The translations under genes were made by a program, and so were the position numbers. Below are positions 17,383-30,433 of a stretch of 64,000 nt of DNA, one piece after another. The first letter of the stretch is position 1. The number at the start of each line of letters is the position of its first letter. Source of the DNA: Pseudomonas sp. MF4836 (GTDB lineage Bacteria; Pseudomonadota; Gammaproteobacteria; Pseudomonadales; Pseudomonadaceae). The notes beneath the pieces are model-generated. The model saw only the letters and a list, made by a program, of their open reading frames with translations, was not told the DNA's origin and searched no databases. Location: NCBI RefSeq assembly GCF_002018875.1, contig NZ_MVOL01000019.1, forward strand, positions 1-64,000, in the 5' to 3' direction.

Positions 17383-18063
17383 ATGCTGACCTGGCTCCAA
17401 CGCAACACCCTTGATTTCCCTCCTCTGGAAAAGGCCATGCGCGACCCCAACGGCCTGCTGGCAGCTGGCGGCGACTTGTCCGCTGATCGGTTGATCCAGG
17501 CCTATCGCCATGGCTGTTTTCCTTGGTTTTCCGAAGGCCAGCCCATTCTCTGGTGGTCGCCGGACCCGCGCACCGTGCTGTTTCCGCAGGAACTGCATGT
17601 GTCCCGCAGCCTCAACAAACTGCTGCGCCAGCAACGCTACCGCGTCACCTTCGATCAGGACTTCGCCGCGGTCATCAGCGCCTGCGCCGCGCCGCGCGAC
17701 TATGCCGATGGCACCTGGATCACCGACGCCATGCAGCAGGCCTACCTGCAGTTGCATGCACGGGGCTACGCCCATTCGGTGGAAGTCTGGGACCAGGACG
17801 AACTGGTCGGCGGGTTGTACGGCTTGGCGATGGGCCAGCTTTTTTTTGGCGAGTCGATGTTCAGCCGAGCCGACAATGCATCGAAATTCGGCTTTGCCAC
17901 CCTGGTCAAACACCTCCATGAATGGGGATTTGTGCTGATCGACTGCCAGATGCACACCAGCCACCTGCAAAGCCTGGGCGCCCGAGCCATCACCCGCAGT
18001 GACTTTGCCGGCTATCTGCGCCAGCACCTGGATCAACCCAGCCGCGCCACGTGGGTTTGCTGA
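17383..18063 (+). CDS. aat: Leucyl/phenylalanyl-tRNA-protein transferase
   Basis: A 226-residue enzyme that adds Leu or Phe from aminoacyl-tRNA to proteins with N-terminal Lys or Arg, making N-degrons. The family motif NGLLAAGGDLS is at residues 20-30, followed by GCFPWFSEGQPILWWSPDPR and the GESMFSR loop of the substrate pocket. The ATG at 17383 gives the normal N-terminus MLTWLQ; an ATG at 17374 would add three residues. It sits 57 bp before bpt, and the ClpS/ClpA adaptor and unfoldase of the same pathway are 1-4 kb downstream. Confidence 0.95.
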   Translation: MLTWLQRNTLDFPPLEKAMRDPNGLLAAGGDLSADRLIQAYRHGCFPWFSEGQPILWWSPDPRTVLFPQELHVSRSLNKLLRQQRYRVTFDQDFAAVISACAAPRDYADGTWITDAMQQAYLQLHARGYAHSVEVWDQDELVGGLYGLAMGQLFFGESMFSRADNASKFGFATLVKHLHEWGFVLIDCQMHTSHLQSLGARAITRSDFAGYLRQHLDQPSRATWVC

Positions 18064-18120
18064 GCGATTTTTGCACCTGTGGCTTACACTTAATTCAAAG
18101 CTTATTCCGAGGGTTGACTC

Positions 18121-18828
18121 ATGACCGAGTTGGCGCGTTTGAAGTTCTATGCCACTCAACCCCACTCTTGCAGCTACCTGCCCGATGAACAGGCCACCAC
18201 CCTGTTTCTCGATCCTAGCCAGCCAATGGATGTGCATGTCTACGCAGACCTGTCGGAAATGGGCTTTCGCCGCAGTGGCGACCACCTGTATCGCCCGCAT
18301 TGCCAGAACTGCAACGCCTGCGTTCCCGCGCGCATCCCCGTCGCGCAGTTTTTGCCCAATCGCCAGCAAAAACGCATTCTCAAGCGCAACAGCGAACTGA
18401 GCGTGAAAGCGGTCAAACCTGCATTCAGCGAAGAATATTTCGAGCTGTACCGCCGCTACATCGAACAGCGCCATGCCGATGGCGATATGTTCCCGCCCAG
18501 CCGCGACCAGTTCTCCACGTTCCTGGTGCGCGACCTGCCGTTCTCCCGCTTCTACGAATTCCGCCTCGAAGGTCGCCTGCTGGCCGTGGCGGTGACCGAT
18601 TTGCTGCCTAATGGCTTGTCGGCGGTCTACACCTTTTACGAACCGGACGAAGAGCGTCGCAGCCTGGGACGCTACGCGATCCTCTGGCAGATCGGCGAAG
18701 CCCTGCGCCTGGGGCTGGAGGCTGTCTACCTCGGCTACTGGATCAAAAACTGCAAAAAGATGAACTATAAGACCCAATATCGCCCTATTGAGCTGCTGAT
18801 TAACCAGAGATGGGCGACCCTGAGCTAG
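18121..18828 (+). CDS. bpt: Leucyl-tRNA-protein transferase Bpt (Ate1-like)
   Basis: A 235-residue Ate1-like transferase. The bacterial Bpt subgroup adds Leu to proteins with N-terminal Asp or Glu, so it widens the N-degron set made by Aat. The N-terminal Cys region ([16 protein letters not shown]) and the [14 protein letters not shown] cluster are typical, as are [12 protein letters not shown] and the C-terminal [15 protein letters not shown]. Older annotations call it arginyltransferase. It follows aat and precedes infA. Confidence 0.93.
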
Positions 18829-18837
18829 AAGGTCTTG

Positions 18838-18875
18838 GCTTAAACCCCATTTTTCGGGCACAATGCACGCCGCTT
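18838..18875 (+). promoter_or_regulatory. Candidate sigma-70 promoter of infA
   Basis: TTGGCT and CACAAT are separated by 18 bp, placing the start site about 55 nt before the infA ATG. Assigned by sequence match only. Confidence 0.35.
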
Positions 18876-18928
18876 TTGCCTGGCGCAGTTGCACCGGGCC
18901 ATTCATTGGATACCGAGGGCTTTACTGC

Positions 18929-19147
18929 ATGTCGAAAGAAGACAGCTTCGAAATGGAAGGCACTGTCGTCGACACCCTGCCCAACACCATGTTTCGTGTG
19001 GAGTTGGAAAATGGGCACGTCGTAACCGCGCATATCTCCGGCAAGATGCGCAAGAACTACATTCGTATTCTTACCGGTGACAAAGTGCGCGTCGAGCTGA
19101 CGCCCTATGACTTGAGCAAAGGGCGCATCACTTACCGCGCTCGCTAA
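18929..19147 (+). CDS. infA: Translation initiation factor IF-1
   Basis: A 72-residue OB-fold protein that binds the ribosomal A site during initiation. The sequence [20 protein letters not shown] and RITYRAR at the end are canonical, and length matches E. coli IF-1 (72). The in-frame upstream ATG at 18863 would add 22 unrelated residues and is rejected. It sits between bpt and clpA, where it is also found in other gammaproteobacteria near aat. Confidence 0.98.
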
Positions 19148-19162
19148 GCAAGTCAATACAAG

Positions 19163-19190
19163 ACGCCCGGTTATGCCGGGCGTTTTTGTT
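19163..19190 (+). terminator. Intrinsic terminator of infA
   Basis: An 8-bp stem ACGCCCGG/CCGGGCGT with a 5-nt loop is followed by GTTTTTGTT-type T-tract, 16 bp after the infA stop. Confidence 0.9.
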
Positions 19191-19273
19191 CGCGTCGAGA
19201 AAACCTGGCAGGCGCCGGAGCGGCTTACCCCGCGCAGATCGATGCGCCGCGCGCAAACAAACCCCAGATAGCA

Positions 19274-19306
19274 CAAAGGCACCTTACGATGCCTTTGGCT
19301 GTTTTG
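19274..19306. terminator. Hairpin between infA and clpA 3' ends
   Basis: CAAAGGCA/TGCCTTTG forms an 8-bp stem with an 8-nt loop just after the clpA stop on the minus strand. The T-run (GTTTT) lies on the plus-strand side, so it could be a second terminator for infA or a weak clpA terminator. Confidence 0.4.
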
Positions 19307-19318
19307 CATCGATTGCGA

Positions 19319-21589
<2,271 letters not shown>

Positions 21590-21618
21590 AGCTTCACCTC
21601 ATACCCAAGTGGTCGGCG

Positions 21619-21981
21619 TTAACCGTCCTTCTCGATTTCACAGAGTAGCGGATGCTGGCTTTCCCTGGCGTACTGGTTGACCTGCATGGCCTTGGTCTCG
21701 GCGATGTCGCGGGTAAACACTCCACATACTGCCCGTCCTTCTGTGTGAACGGCCAGCATTACCTTGGTCGCCAGCTCGCGATTCAGGTTAAAAAACACCT
21801 CGAGCACTTCGACGACGAAATCCATCGGTGTGTAGTCATCATTGAACAAAACCACCTTGTACATCGGCGGCGCCTGCAATGCAGGCTTAGCTTCCTGTAC
21901 AGCCAAGCCAGCGGAATCGTCGTCGTGTAGATCCGGGCGATCCTGATTGAATGTTAGTCGAATCTGGCTGAATGCATGCAT
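21619..21981 (-). CDS. clpS: Clp protease adaptor ClpS
   Basis: A 120-residue adaptor that binds N-terminal Leu, Phe, Trp or Tyr and delivers the protein to ClpA. The core has the ligand pocket VLFNDDYTPMDFVVEVL and the ClpA-binding HTEGRAVCGVFTRDIAETKA. The disordered N-terminal extension (about 35 residues) is rather long but typical for the genus. It is divergent from cspD, an order conserved in E. coli too. Confidence 0.96.
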   Translation of the reverse strand: MHAFSQIRLTFNQDRPDLHDDDSAGLAVQEAKPALQAPPMYKVVLFNDDYTPMDFVVEVLEVFFNLNRELATKVMLAVHTEGRAVCGVFTRDIAETKAMQVNQYARESQHPLLCEIEKDG

Positions 21982-22205
21982 GGAAAGAAAGGTTCGTTAG
22001 TTGTGCAAATACAGTGGTGGGGGCACCTCGGGACGATTTCAACTCCGACCGCCGGGTCACCTTGACTATCGGCAAAACGGTGTTACAACCAATAGAGCCC
22101 ACATTGGGTAAAAAAGGTCCGCGCAGTCAACCTTATTTATCAGGTCCCAGTGCGGATGAACGGATGATACTCCAGTGATGGAGTCTGTTGCAGAGGGATA
22201 TGAGT

Positions 22206-22460
22206 ATGGCAAGCGGCAAGGTCAAGTGGTTCAACAATGCCAAGGGCTACGGTTTTATCAACGAGGAAGGCAAGAGCGACGACCTTTTTGCCCATTACTC
22301 GGCCATCGACATGGATGGCTATAAAACCCTGAAAGCCGGGCAGCCCGTGAGCTTCGAGATCATTCAAGGCCCCAAGGGCTTGCATGCCGTGAAGATTACC
22401 GAGCTCAAGCTTCCAGGCGAAACCAGCCATGAAACACAGCAGGAAACAGCCTTGAGCTGA
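22206..22460 (+). CDS. cspD: Cold-shock-domain protein CspD
   Basis: An 84-residue cold-shock-domain protein. CspD in E. coli is a stationary-phase inhibitor of replication rather than a cold-shock protein. RNP1 is KGYGFI and RNP2 is DLFAHYS; the acidic tail after residue 68 (GETSHETQQETALS) is typical of CspD. Two ATGs exist at 22200 and 22206; AGAGGG is spaced eight bases from the second and only two from the first, so 22206 is chosen. It is divergent from clpS-clpA. Confidence 0.9.
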   Translation: MASGKVKWFNNAKGYGFINEEGKSDDLFAHYSAIDMDGYKTLKAGQPVSFEIIQGPKGLHAVKITELKLPGETSHETQQETALS

Positions 22461-22484
22461 GACTCGCCAGCATCCGGACATAAA

Positions 22485-22527
22485 AAAACCGGCCGACTCA
22501 AGGGATTGAGTCGGCCGGTTTTGTTTT
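22485..22527. terminator. Strong bidirectional terminator cspD / icd
   Basis: A 17-bp perfect stem (AAAACCGGCCGACTCAA and its complement) with loop GGGA lies between the convergent cspD and icd genes. A-run on the left and T-run on the right make it work in both directions. Confidence 0.93.
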
Positions 22528-22540
22528 ACCCGTCAATCAC

Positions 22541-23797
22541 TCACATATGCGAGATCAGCGCATCACCGAACGCGGAAGACGACAGCAGCTTGGCACCGTC
22601 CATCAGACGCTCGAAGTCATAGGTCACGGTCTTGGCCGAGATGGCGCCGTTGGTGCCCTTGATGATCAGGTCGGCCGCTTCGGTCCAGCCCAGGTGGCGC
22701 AGCATCATTTCTGCGGAAAGAATCAGCGAACCCGGGTTCACCTGGTCTTTACCCGCATACTTCGGTGCAGTGCCGTGGGTAGCCTCGAACATGGCGATGG
22801 TGTCGGACAGGTTGGCGCCTGGCGCGATACCGATCCCCCCCACTTCCGCCGCCAGGGCGTCGGACAGGTAGTCACCGTTGAGGTTGAGGGTTGCGATCAC
22901 ATCGTATTCGGCCGGGCGCAGCAGGATCTGCTGGAGCATGGCGTCGGCGATGGCGTCCTTGACGATAACGTTCTTGCCGGTTTTAGGGTTCTTGAACTGC
23001 ATCCACGGGCCGCCGTCGAGCAGGGTCGCGCCAAACTCTTCGGCCGCCACTTCGTAGGCCCATTCCTTGAAGGCACCTTCGGTGAACTTCATGATGTTGC
23101 CTTTGTGCACGATGGTCAGCGAGTCGCGGTCATTGTCGACCACGTACTGCAGCGCCTTGCGCGCCAGGCGCTTGGTGCCCTGCAGGGAAACCGGCTTGAC
23201 GCCGATGCCGCAGTTTTCGTCGAAACGGATCTTGGTGACGCCCATTTCTTCTTTAAGGAATTTGATGACCTTGGTCGCTTCCGGCGAACCGGCTTTCCAC
23301 TCGATGCCGGCGTAAATGTCTTCCGAGTTCTCACGGAAGATGGTCATGTCGACGTCGCCTGGTTTTTTCACCGGGCTTGGCACACCTTCGAACCAGCGCA
23401 CCGGGCGCAGGCAGACATAAAGGTCGAGCTGCTGGCGCAGGGCCACGTTCAGGGAACGGATACCACCACCAACCGGCGTGGTCAGCGGGCCCTTGATGGA
23501 CACCACGTAATCCTTGACTGCGTCCAGGGTTTCCTGAGGGAGCCAGGTGTCCTGGTCGTACACTTGAGTAGCCTTCTCGCCGGCATAAACCTCCATCCAG
23601 GAAATTTTGCGCTCGCCGCCGTAAGCCTTCTTAACAGCAGCATCTACAACCTTGATCATGACCGGGCTGATATCAACGCCAATACCATCACCTTCAATAA
23701 AAGGGATGATCGGGTTGTTAGGAACATTGAGAGAATGGTCTGCATTGACGGTGATTTTGTCGCCGACTGCTGGAACCTGAATCTTCTTGTATCCCAT
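22541..23797 (-). CDS. icd: NADP-dependent isocitrate dehydrogenase (dimeric, Icd)
   Basis: A 418-residue TCA-cycle enzyme that converts isocitrate to 2-oxoglutarate, CO2 and NADPH. The substrate-binding RSLNVALRQ includes the Ser that AceK phosphorylates in E. coli, so flux control between TCA cycle and glyoxylate shunt is expected. Other family motifs are FIEGDGIGVDI, GGIGIAPGANLSD and FEATHGTAPKYAGKD. Length matches E. coli Icd (416). It is divergent from the unrelated monomeric idh. Confidence 0.96.
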   Translation of the reverse strand: MGYKKIQVPAVGDKITVNADHSLNVPNNPIIPFIEGDGIGVDISPVMIKVVDAAVKKAYGGERKISWMEVYAGEKATQVYDQDTWLPQETLDAVKDYVVSIKGPLTTPVGGGIRSLNVALRQQLDLYVCLRPVRWFEGVPSPVKKPGDVDMTIFRENSEDIYAGIEWKAGSPEATKVIKFLKEEMGVTKIRFDENCGIGVKPVSLQGTKRLARKALQYVVDNDRDSLTIVHKGNIMKFTEGAFKEWAYEVAAEEFGATLLDGGPWMQFKNPKTGKNVIVKDAIADAMLQQILLRPAEYDVIATLNLNGDYLSDALAAEVGGIGIAPGANLSDTIAMFEATHGTAPKYAGKDQVNPGSLILSAEMMLRHLGWTEAADLIIKGTNGAISAKTVTYDFERLMDGAKLLSSSAFGDALISHM

Positions 23798-24287
23798 GCT
23801 GAACTCCGTTGTGTGGATTGAACATCTGGCTGCGTTCGAGCGTACCCCAGTTGAATCTGCACGGAAACCTCAGCTTCCCGTCATCTGCCGGGAAGTTGCA
23901 CAGTTCGCCGCGTACAAGCCTGAAATCAAAGGGAAAAGCGCCAAACTTGAGCACATCGGTCGACTCTACGCCCCCACCACGCCTGCGACCTTTAGACCAA
24001 TGGACGAGTAGCGCCCTCTATGAACCATCGGCGTTTTGCCAGCTACCTATGTATAATGCCGCCGCTGACCACAGAGTCACGACGGCTGACCTCTCTAAGA
24101 CGAGGCTTTCCGCCCGAAAAGCCGAGCTGTTACCGCAGCTCACCCGCTTGACGCTCGACTGATGCACCCAACATCACCGCGAAGAAATCTCGACATTCGG
24201 CTCATGGACGACTTTGAACGAACGCGCTTACCCGGCGCACCTCGAGTTTCTGCGCACGCTTTAGCAAAGAAGAGAGTTAATCCGAAT
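23798..24287. promoter_or_regulatory. Divergent region icd / idh with long idh leader
   Basis: A 490-bp spacer. TATAAT at 24052-24057 is a good -10 element for idh and would put the start near 24064, giving a leader of about 224 nt. A small hairpin (GAGCTG/CAGCTC) is at about 24125-24142. The leader is open in the idh frame from an ATG at 24162. No other gene is recognised. Confidence 0.5.
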
Positions 24288-26513
<2,226 letters not shown>

Positions 26514-26527
26514 GCAAGACCGAACCC

Positions 26528-26556
26528 ACAAACCCCGGCCCCGCGCCGGGGTTTGT
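26528..26556 (+). terminator. Intrinsic terminator of idh
   Basis: A 12-bp perfect stem (ACAAACCCCGGC and complement) with 5-nt loop lies 15 bp after the idh stop. The T-tract is short (GTTTGTGCTT). Confidence 0.75.
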
Positions 26557-26586
26557 GCTTCTGGCACCTTTTCAGGAGCATCTTTC

Positions 26587-27033
26587 ATGGAATGGCAACC
26601 CCACATCACCGTCGCCACCATTGTCGAAGACAACGGCCGCTTCCTGTTCGTCGAGGAATATCAGGACGAACAAGCCGTACTCAACCAGCCCGCCGGGCAC
26701 CTGGATCCCAACGAGAGCCTGTCGCAGGCCGCCGTGCGCGAAACCCTGGAAGAAACCGGCTGGGACGTGGAGCTGACCGGCGTCGTCGGCCTCTACCTCT
26801 ATACCGCCCCCAGCAACGGCGTGACCTACCAGCGCGTGTGCTTCGCCGCCAAGCCGCTCAAACATCACCCGGACTATCAGCTGGATGACGGCATAATCGG
26901 CCCGCGCTGGTTGACCCGTGACGAACTGCTCGAACAACGCGCACACTGGCGCAGCGAGCTGATCATCCGTTGTGTCGATGATTACCTGGGCGGCCAACTG
27001 CACAGCCTTGAGCTGATTCGCCCGGCGCTTTAA
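26587..27033 (+). CDS. nudJ: Nudix hydrolase NudJ
   Basis: A 148-residue Nudix pyrophosphatase. NudJ in E. coli hydrolyses nucleoside tri/diphosphates and hydroxymethylpyrimidine pyrophosphate. The Nudix box G-x5-E-x7-RE-x2-EE-x-G is complete (GHLDPNES...RETLEETGW, residues 38-60). The N-terminus MEWQPHITVATIVE is canonical and AGGAG precedes the ATG. It lies just before mnmA, an order shared with E. coli (nudJ-mnmA-hflD-purB). Confidence 0.92.
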   Translation: MEWQPHITVATIVEDNGRFLFVEEYQDEQAVLNQPAGHLDPNESLSQAAVRETLEETGWDVELTGVVGLYLYTAPSNGVTYQRVCFAAKPLKHHPDYQLDDGIIGPRWLTRDELLEQRAHWRSELIIRCVDDYLGGQLHSLELIRPAL

Positions 27034-27104
27034 CCGCAGTTTTAGCCTTGCAGGCCTCAGCCTGTTAGAATCGCGTCCTTTTTCAAGACACCCATTGAAT
27101 TCCT

Positions 27105-28229
27105 ATGCGTGATCCAGCCCCTTCTGACACCCAAAAGAAGCGCGTCATCGTCGGCATGTCCGGCGGCGTGGATTCTTCCGTTTCCGCCCTCCTGCTGATC
27201 GAGCAGGGCTACCAGGTGGAAGGCCTGTTCATGAAGAACTGGGAGGAAGACGACGGAACGGAATACTGCACCGCCATGGACGACCTCGCGGACGCCCAGG
27301 CCGTGTGCGACAAGATTGGCATCAAGCTGCACACCGCCAACTTCGCCGCCGAGTACTGGGACAACGTGTTCGAACACTTCCTGGCCGAATATAAAGCCGG
27401 ACGCACGCCGAACCCGGACATCCTCTGCAACCGGGAAATCAAGTTCAAGGCGTTCCTCGACTACGCCATGATGCTCGGCGCCGACCTGATCGCCACCGGT
27501 CACTATGTGCGCCGTCGCGACCTCGACGGCCGTACCGAATTGCTCAAGGGCCTGGACCCGAACAAGGACCAGAGCTACTTCCTGCACGCCGTCGGTGGCG
27601 AACAGATCGCCAAGACCCTGTTCCCCGTAGGCGAGCTGGAAAAGCCCGAAGTCCGAGCCATTGCCGAAAAACACGACCTGGCCACGGCCAAGAAAAAGGA
27701 TTCCACCGGCATTTGCTTTATCGGCGAGCGCCGCTTCAGCGACTTCCTCAAGCAGTACCTGCCCGCCCAGCCCGGTGAAATCAAAACCACCGAAGGTGAA
27801 ATCATCGGCCGTCACCACGGCCTGATGTACCACACCATCGGCCAGCGCCAGGGTCTGGGCATTGGCGGCCTGAAAGACGCCAGCGACGAGCCGTGGTACG
27901 TGCTGCTCAAGGACCTGGAGCACAACGAGCTGATCGTCGGCCAGGGCAATGACCACCCATGGCTGTTCTCCCGCGCCCTGCTCGCCTCCGAGATCTACTG
28001 GGTCAACCCGGTCGACCTCAGCGAACCACGGCGCCTGACAGCCAAAGTCCGCTATCGCCAGGGCGACCAGCCCTGCACCCTGGAAAAAACCGCCAACGGC
28101 TATCGCGCAACCTTCGACGACCCGCAGCGCGCGGTGACCCCAGGCCAATCTGTGGTGTTCTATGACGGCGAAATTTGCCTGGGTGGTGGCGTGATCGAAG
28201 TAGCAGAGCCTTGGAGCAGCAAGGCATGA
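27105..28229 (+). CDS. mnmA: tRNA 2-thiouridylase MnmA
   Basis: A 374-residue enzyme that thiolates uridine 34 of Lys, Glu and Gln tRNAs, using sulfur from TusE. The PP-loop VGMSGGVDSS is at residues 16-25. The catalytic Cys pair is Cys108 in LCNREIKF and Cys204 in STGICFIGERRF. Length fits the family. It overlaps hflD by four bases (ATGA). It is the functional partner of the tus operon at 5-6.4 kb. Confidence 0.96.
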   Translation: MRDPAPSDTQKKRVIVGMSGGVDSSVSALLLIEQGYQVEGLFMKNWEEDDGTEYCTAMDDLADAQAVCDKIGIKLHTANFAAEYWDNVFEHFLAEYKAGRTPNPDILCNREIKFKAFLDYAMMLGADLIATGHYVRRRDLDGRTELLKGLDPNKDQSYFLHAVGGEQIAKTLFPVGELEKPEVRAIAEKHDLATAKKKDSTGICFIGERRFSDFLKQYLPAQPGEIKTTEGEIIGRHHGLMYHTIGQRQGLGIGGLKDASDEPWYVLLKDLEHNELIVGQGNDHPWLFSRALLASEIYWVNPVDLSEPRRLTAKVRYRQGDQPCTLEKTANGYRATFDDPQRAVTPGQSVVFYDGEICLGGGVIEVAEPWSSKA

Positions 28230-28849
28230 GCCCGACTCAGGAGCAATTGACGGCGCTGGGCGGCGTGTTTCTGGCAGCGGTCCTGGTCGACAAGATCGCC
28301 AAGACTGGCCAGGTCACCGAAGCCGGCCTGAGCTGCATGCTCGGCAGCTTGCTGATCCGTGACCCCAAGGACACCCTGGAAGTCTACGGCGGTGACGACA
28401 TCAACCTGCGCGAAGGCTATCGCGCACTGATCGGCGCCCTGGAGCGCGACCCCAGCACTCTGCAGCGCGAGCCCCTGCGTTACGCGCTGTCGATGCTCGG
28501 CCTTGAGCGGCAACTGGCCAAGCGCGAAGACCTGCTGGAGACCATCGGCAAGCGCCTGCCGCAGATCCAATCCCAGGTAGAGCACTTCGGCCCGGCCCAT
28601 GAAAACGTGATCGCCGCCTGCGGCGCGCTGTATCAGGACACCCTGAGTACCCTGCGCCAGCGGATCCAGGTGCACGGCGACATGCGCAACCTGCAGCAGC
28701 CGAGCAACGCCTCGAAAATCCGCGCCCTGCTGCTGGCCGGGATCCGCTCGGCACGCCTATGGCGCCAATTGGGCGGCCATCGCTGGCAGCTGGTCATCAG
28801 CCGTCGCAAATTGCTCAAAGAGCTTTATCCGTTGATGCGCAGCAGCTGA
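28226..28849 (+). CDS. hflD: High-frequency-lysogenization protein HflD homologue
   Basis: A 207-residue membrane-associated helical protein. E. coli HflD binds phage lambda CII; its host role is unknown. The N-terminus MSPTQEQLTALGGVFLAAVL and the C-terminal GHRWQLVISRRKLL are characteristic. Translation is coupled to mnmA by the ATGA overlap, as in E. coli. Confidence 0.92.
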   Translation: MSPTQEQLTALGGVFLAAVLVDKIAKTGQVTEAGLSCMLGSLLIRDPKDTLEVYGGDDINLREGYRALIGALERDPSTLQREPLRYALSMLGLERQLAKREDLLETIGKRLPQIQSQVEHFGPAHENVIAACGALYQDTLSTLRQRIQVHGDMRNLQQPSNASKIRALLLAGIRSARLWRQLGGHRWQLVISRRKLLKELYPLMRSS

Positions 28850-28891
28850 GCTGCGCCCGCAAGCGCTGTTTGCACGTCGTTACGCGTAAGA

Positions 28892-28926
28892 CGCTGGTCA
28901 GTTGGCAACGGACCAGCGGTTTTTTT
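28892..28926 (+). terminator. Terminator between hflD and purB
   Basis: An 8-bp stem CGCTGGTC/GACCAGCG with an 11-nt loop is followed by GTTTTTTT. The purB -10 (TATGAT, about 28930) follows at once, so purB has its own promoter. Confidence 0.85.
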
Positions 28927-28976
28927 CATGTATGATACGCGCCCCATTTCGTTGCCCGACTGTCCGAGAACACCCC

Positions 28977-30347
28977 ATGCAGCTTTCTTCGCTCACTGCG
29001 GTTTCCCCTGTTGACGGCCGCTACGCCGGCAAAACCCAGGCCCTGCGCCCTATTTTCAGCGAGTACGGCCTGATCCGTGCCCGCGTCCTGGTTGAAGTGC
29101 GCTGGCTCCAGCGCCTGGCCGCTCACCCCGCAATCGGCGAAGTGCCGGCGTTCTCTGCCGAAGCCAACGCCGTATTGAATGCCCTGGCCGAAAACTTCGC
29201 CCTGGAGCACGCCGAGCGCGTCAAGGAAATCGAGCGCACCACCAACCACGACGTCAAAGCCATTGAGTACCTGCTCAAGGAACAGGCCGCCAAGCTGCCT
29301 GAACTGGCCAATGTCAGCGAATTCATCCACTTTGCCTGCACCAGCGAGGACATCAACAACCTGTCCCACGCCCTGATGCTGCGCGAAGGCCGTGATGAAG
29401 TGATGCTGCCACTGATGCGCCAGACTGCCGACGCCATCCGCGAGCTGGCCATCCGCTTCGCCGACGTGCCGATGCTGTCGCGCACCCACGGCCAACCGGC
29501 TTCGCCGACCACCCTGGGCAAAGAACTGGCGAACGTGGTGTACCGCCTTGAGCGCCAAATCGCCCAGGTCGCTGCCGTTCCGCTGCTGGGCAAGATCAAC
29601 GGCGCCGTAGGCAACTACAACGCACACTTGTCGGCCTACCCGGAAATCGACTGGGAAGAGAACGCCCGCGCCTTTATCGAAGACGAGCTGGGCCTGGGCT
29701 TCAACCCCTACACCACCCAGATTGAGCCGCACGACTATATTGCCGAGCTGTTCGATGCCATTGCCCGCTTCAACACCATCCTGATCGACTTCGATCGCGA
29801 TATCTGGGGCTACATCTCCCTGGGCTACTTCAAGCAGCGCACCATCGCTGGCGAAATCGGCTCGTCGACCATGCCGCACAAGGTCAACCCGATCGACTTC
29901 GAAAACTCCGAAGGCAACCTGGGCATCGCCAACGCGCTGTTCCAGCACCTGGCGAGCAAGCTGCCGATTTCCCGCTGGCAGCGTGACCTGACCGACTCCA
30001 CCGTACTGCGCAACCTCGGCGTCGGCTTTGCCCACAGCGTGATCGCTTATGAAGCCAGCCTCAAAGGCATCAGCAAGCTGGAGCTCAACGCACAGAAAAT
30101 CGCTGCCGACCTGGACGCCTGCTGGGAAGTCCTGGCCGAGCCGATCCAGACCGTGATGCGTCGCTACAACATCGAAAACCCCTACGAAAAACTGAAAGAG
30201 TTGACGCGCGGCAAGGGCATCAGCCCTGAAGCGCTGCAAACTTTCATCGATGCCCTCGACATGCCTGCTGCCGCCAAGGCCGAGCTGAAAAAGCTGACCC
30301 CGGCGAACTACATCGGTAACGCTGTAGAGCAAGCCAAGCGCATCTGA
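28977..30347 (+). CDS. purB: Adenylosuccinate lyase
   Basis: A 456-residue fumarase/aspartase-superfamily enzyme catalysing two steps of purine synthesis (SAICAR to AICAR, adenylosuccinate to AMP). The signature SSTMPHKVNPIDFEN is intact, and THGQPASPTTLGKE carries the catalytic His region. The ATG at 28977 fits the family N-terminus MQLSSLTAVSPVDGRY; an in-frame ATG at 28902 lies upstream of the promoter and is rejected. Confidence 0.97.
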   Translation: MQLSSLTAVSPVDGRYAGKTQALRPIFSEYGLIRARVLVEVRWLQRLAAHPAIGEVPAFSAEANAVLNALAENFALEHAERVKEIERTTNHDVKAIEYLLKEQAAKLPELANVSEFIHFACTSEDINNLSHALMLREGRDEVMLPLMRQTADAIRELAIRFADVPMLSRTHGQPASPTTLGKELANVVYRLERQIAQVAAVPLLGKINGAVGNYNAHLSAYPEIDWEENARAFIEDELGLGFNPYTTQIEPHDYIAELFDAIARFNTILIDFDRDIWGYISLGYFKQRTIAGEIGSSTMPHKVNPIDFENSEGNLGIANALFQHLASKLPISRWQRDLTDSTVLRNLGVGFAHSVIAYEASLKGISKLELNAQKIAADLDACWEVLAEPIQTVMRRYNIENPYEKLKELTRGKGISPEALQTFIDALDMPAAAKAELKKLTPANYIGNAVEQAKRI

Positions 30348-30369
30348 TCGACCGCTATACCCGTTTGAG

Positions 30370-30395
30370 ACGCCCGGCAGCGCCGGGCGTTTTTA
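30370..30395 (+). terminator. Intrinsic terminator of purB
   Basis: A 9-bp stem ACGCCCGGC/GCCGGGCGT with loop AGC is followed by TTTTTATT, 22 bp after the stop. Confidence 0.93.
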
Positions 30396-30433
30396 TTCCC
30401 GTCTGAAAAGTGCTTTTTTTCAATAGGTTACAC

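Noticed and set aside
19191..19273. Possible tRNA between infA and clpA
   Set aside because: No GGTTCGAATCC-like T-loop or CCA-end stem on either strand; no tRNA was recognised anywhere in the window.
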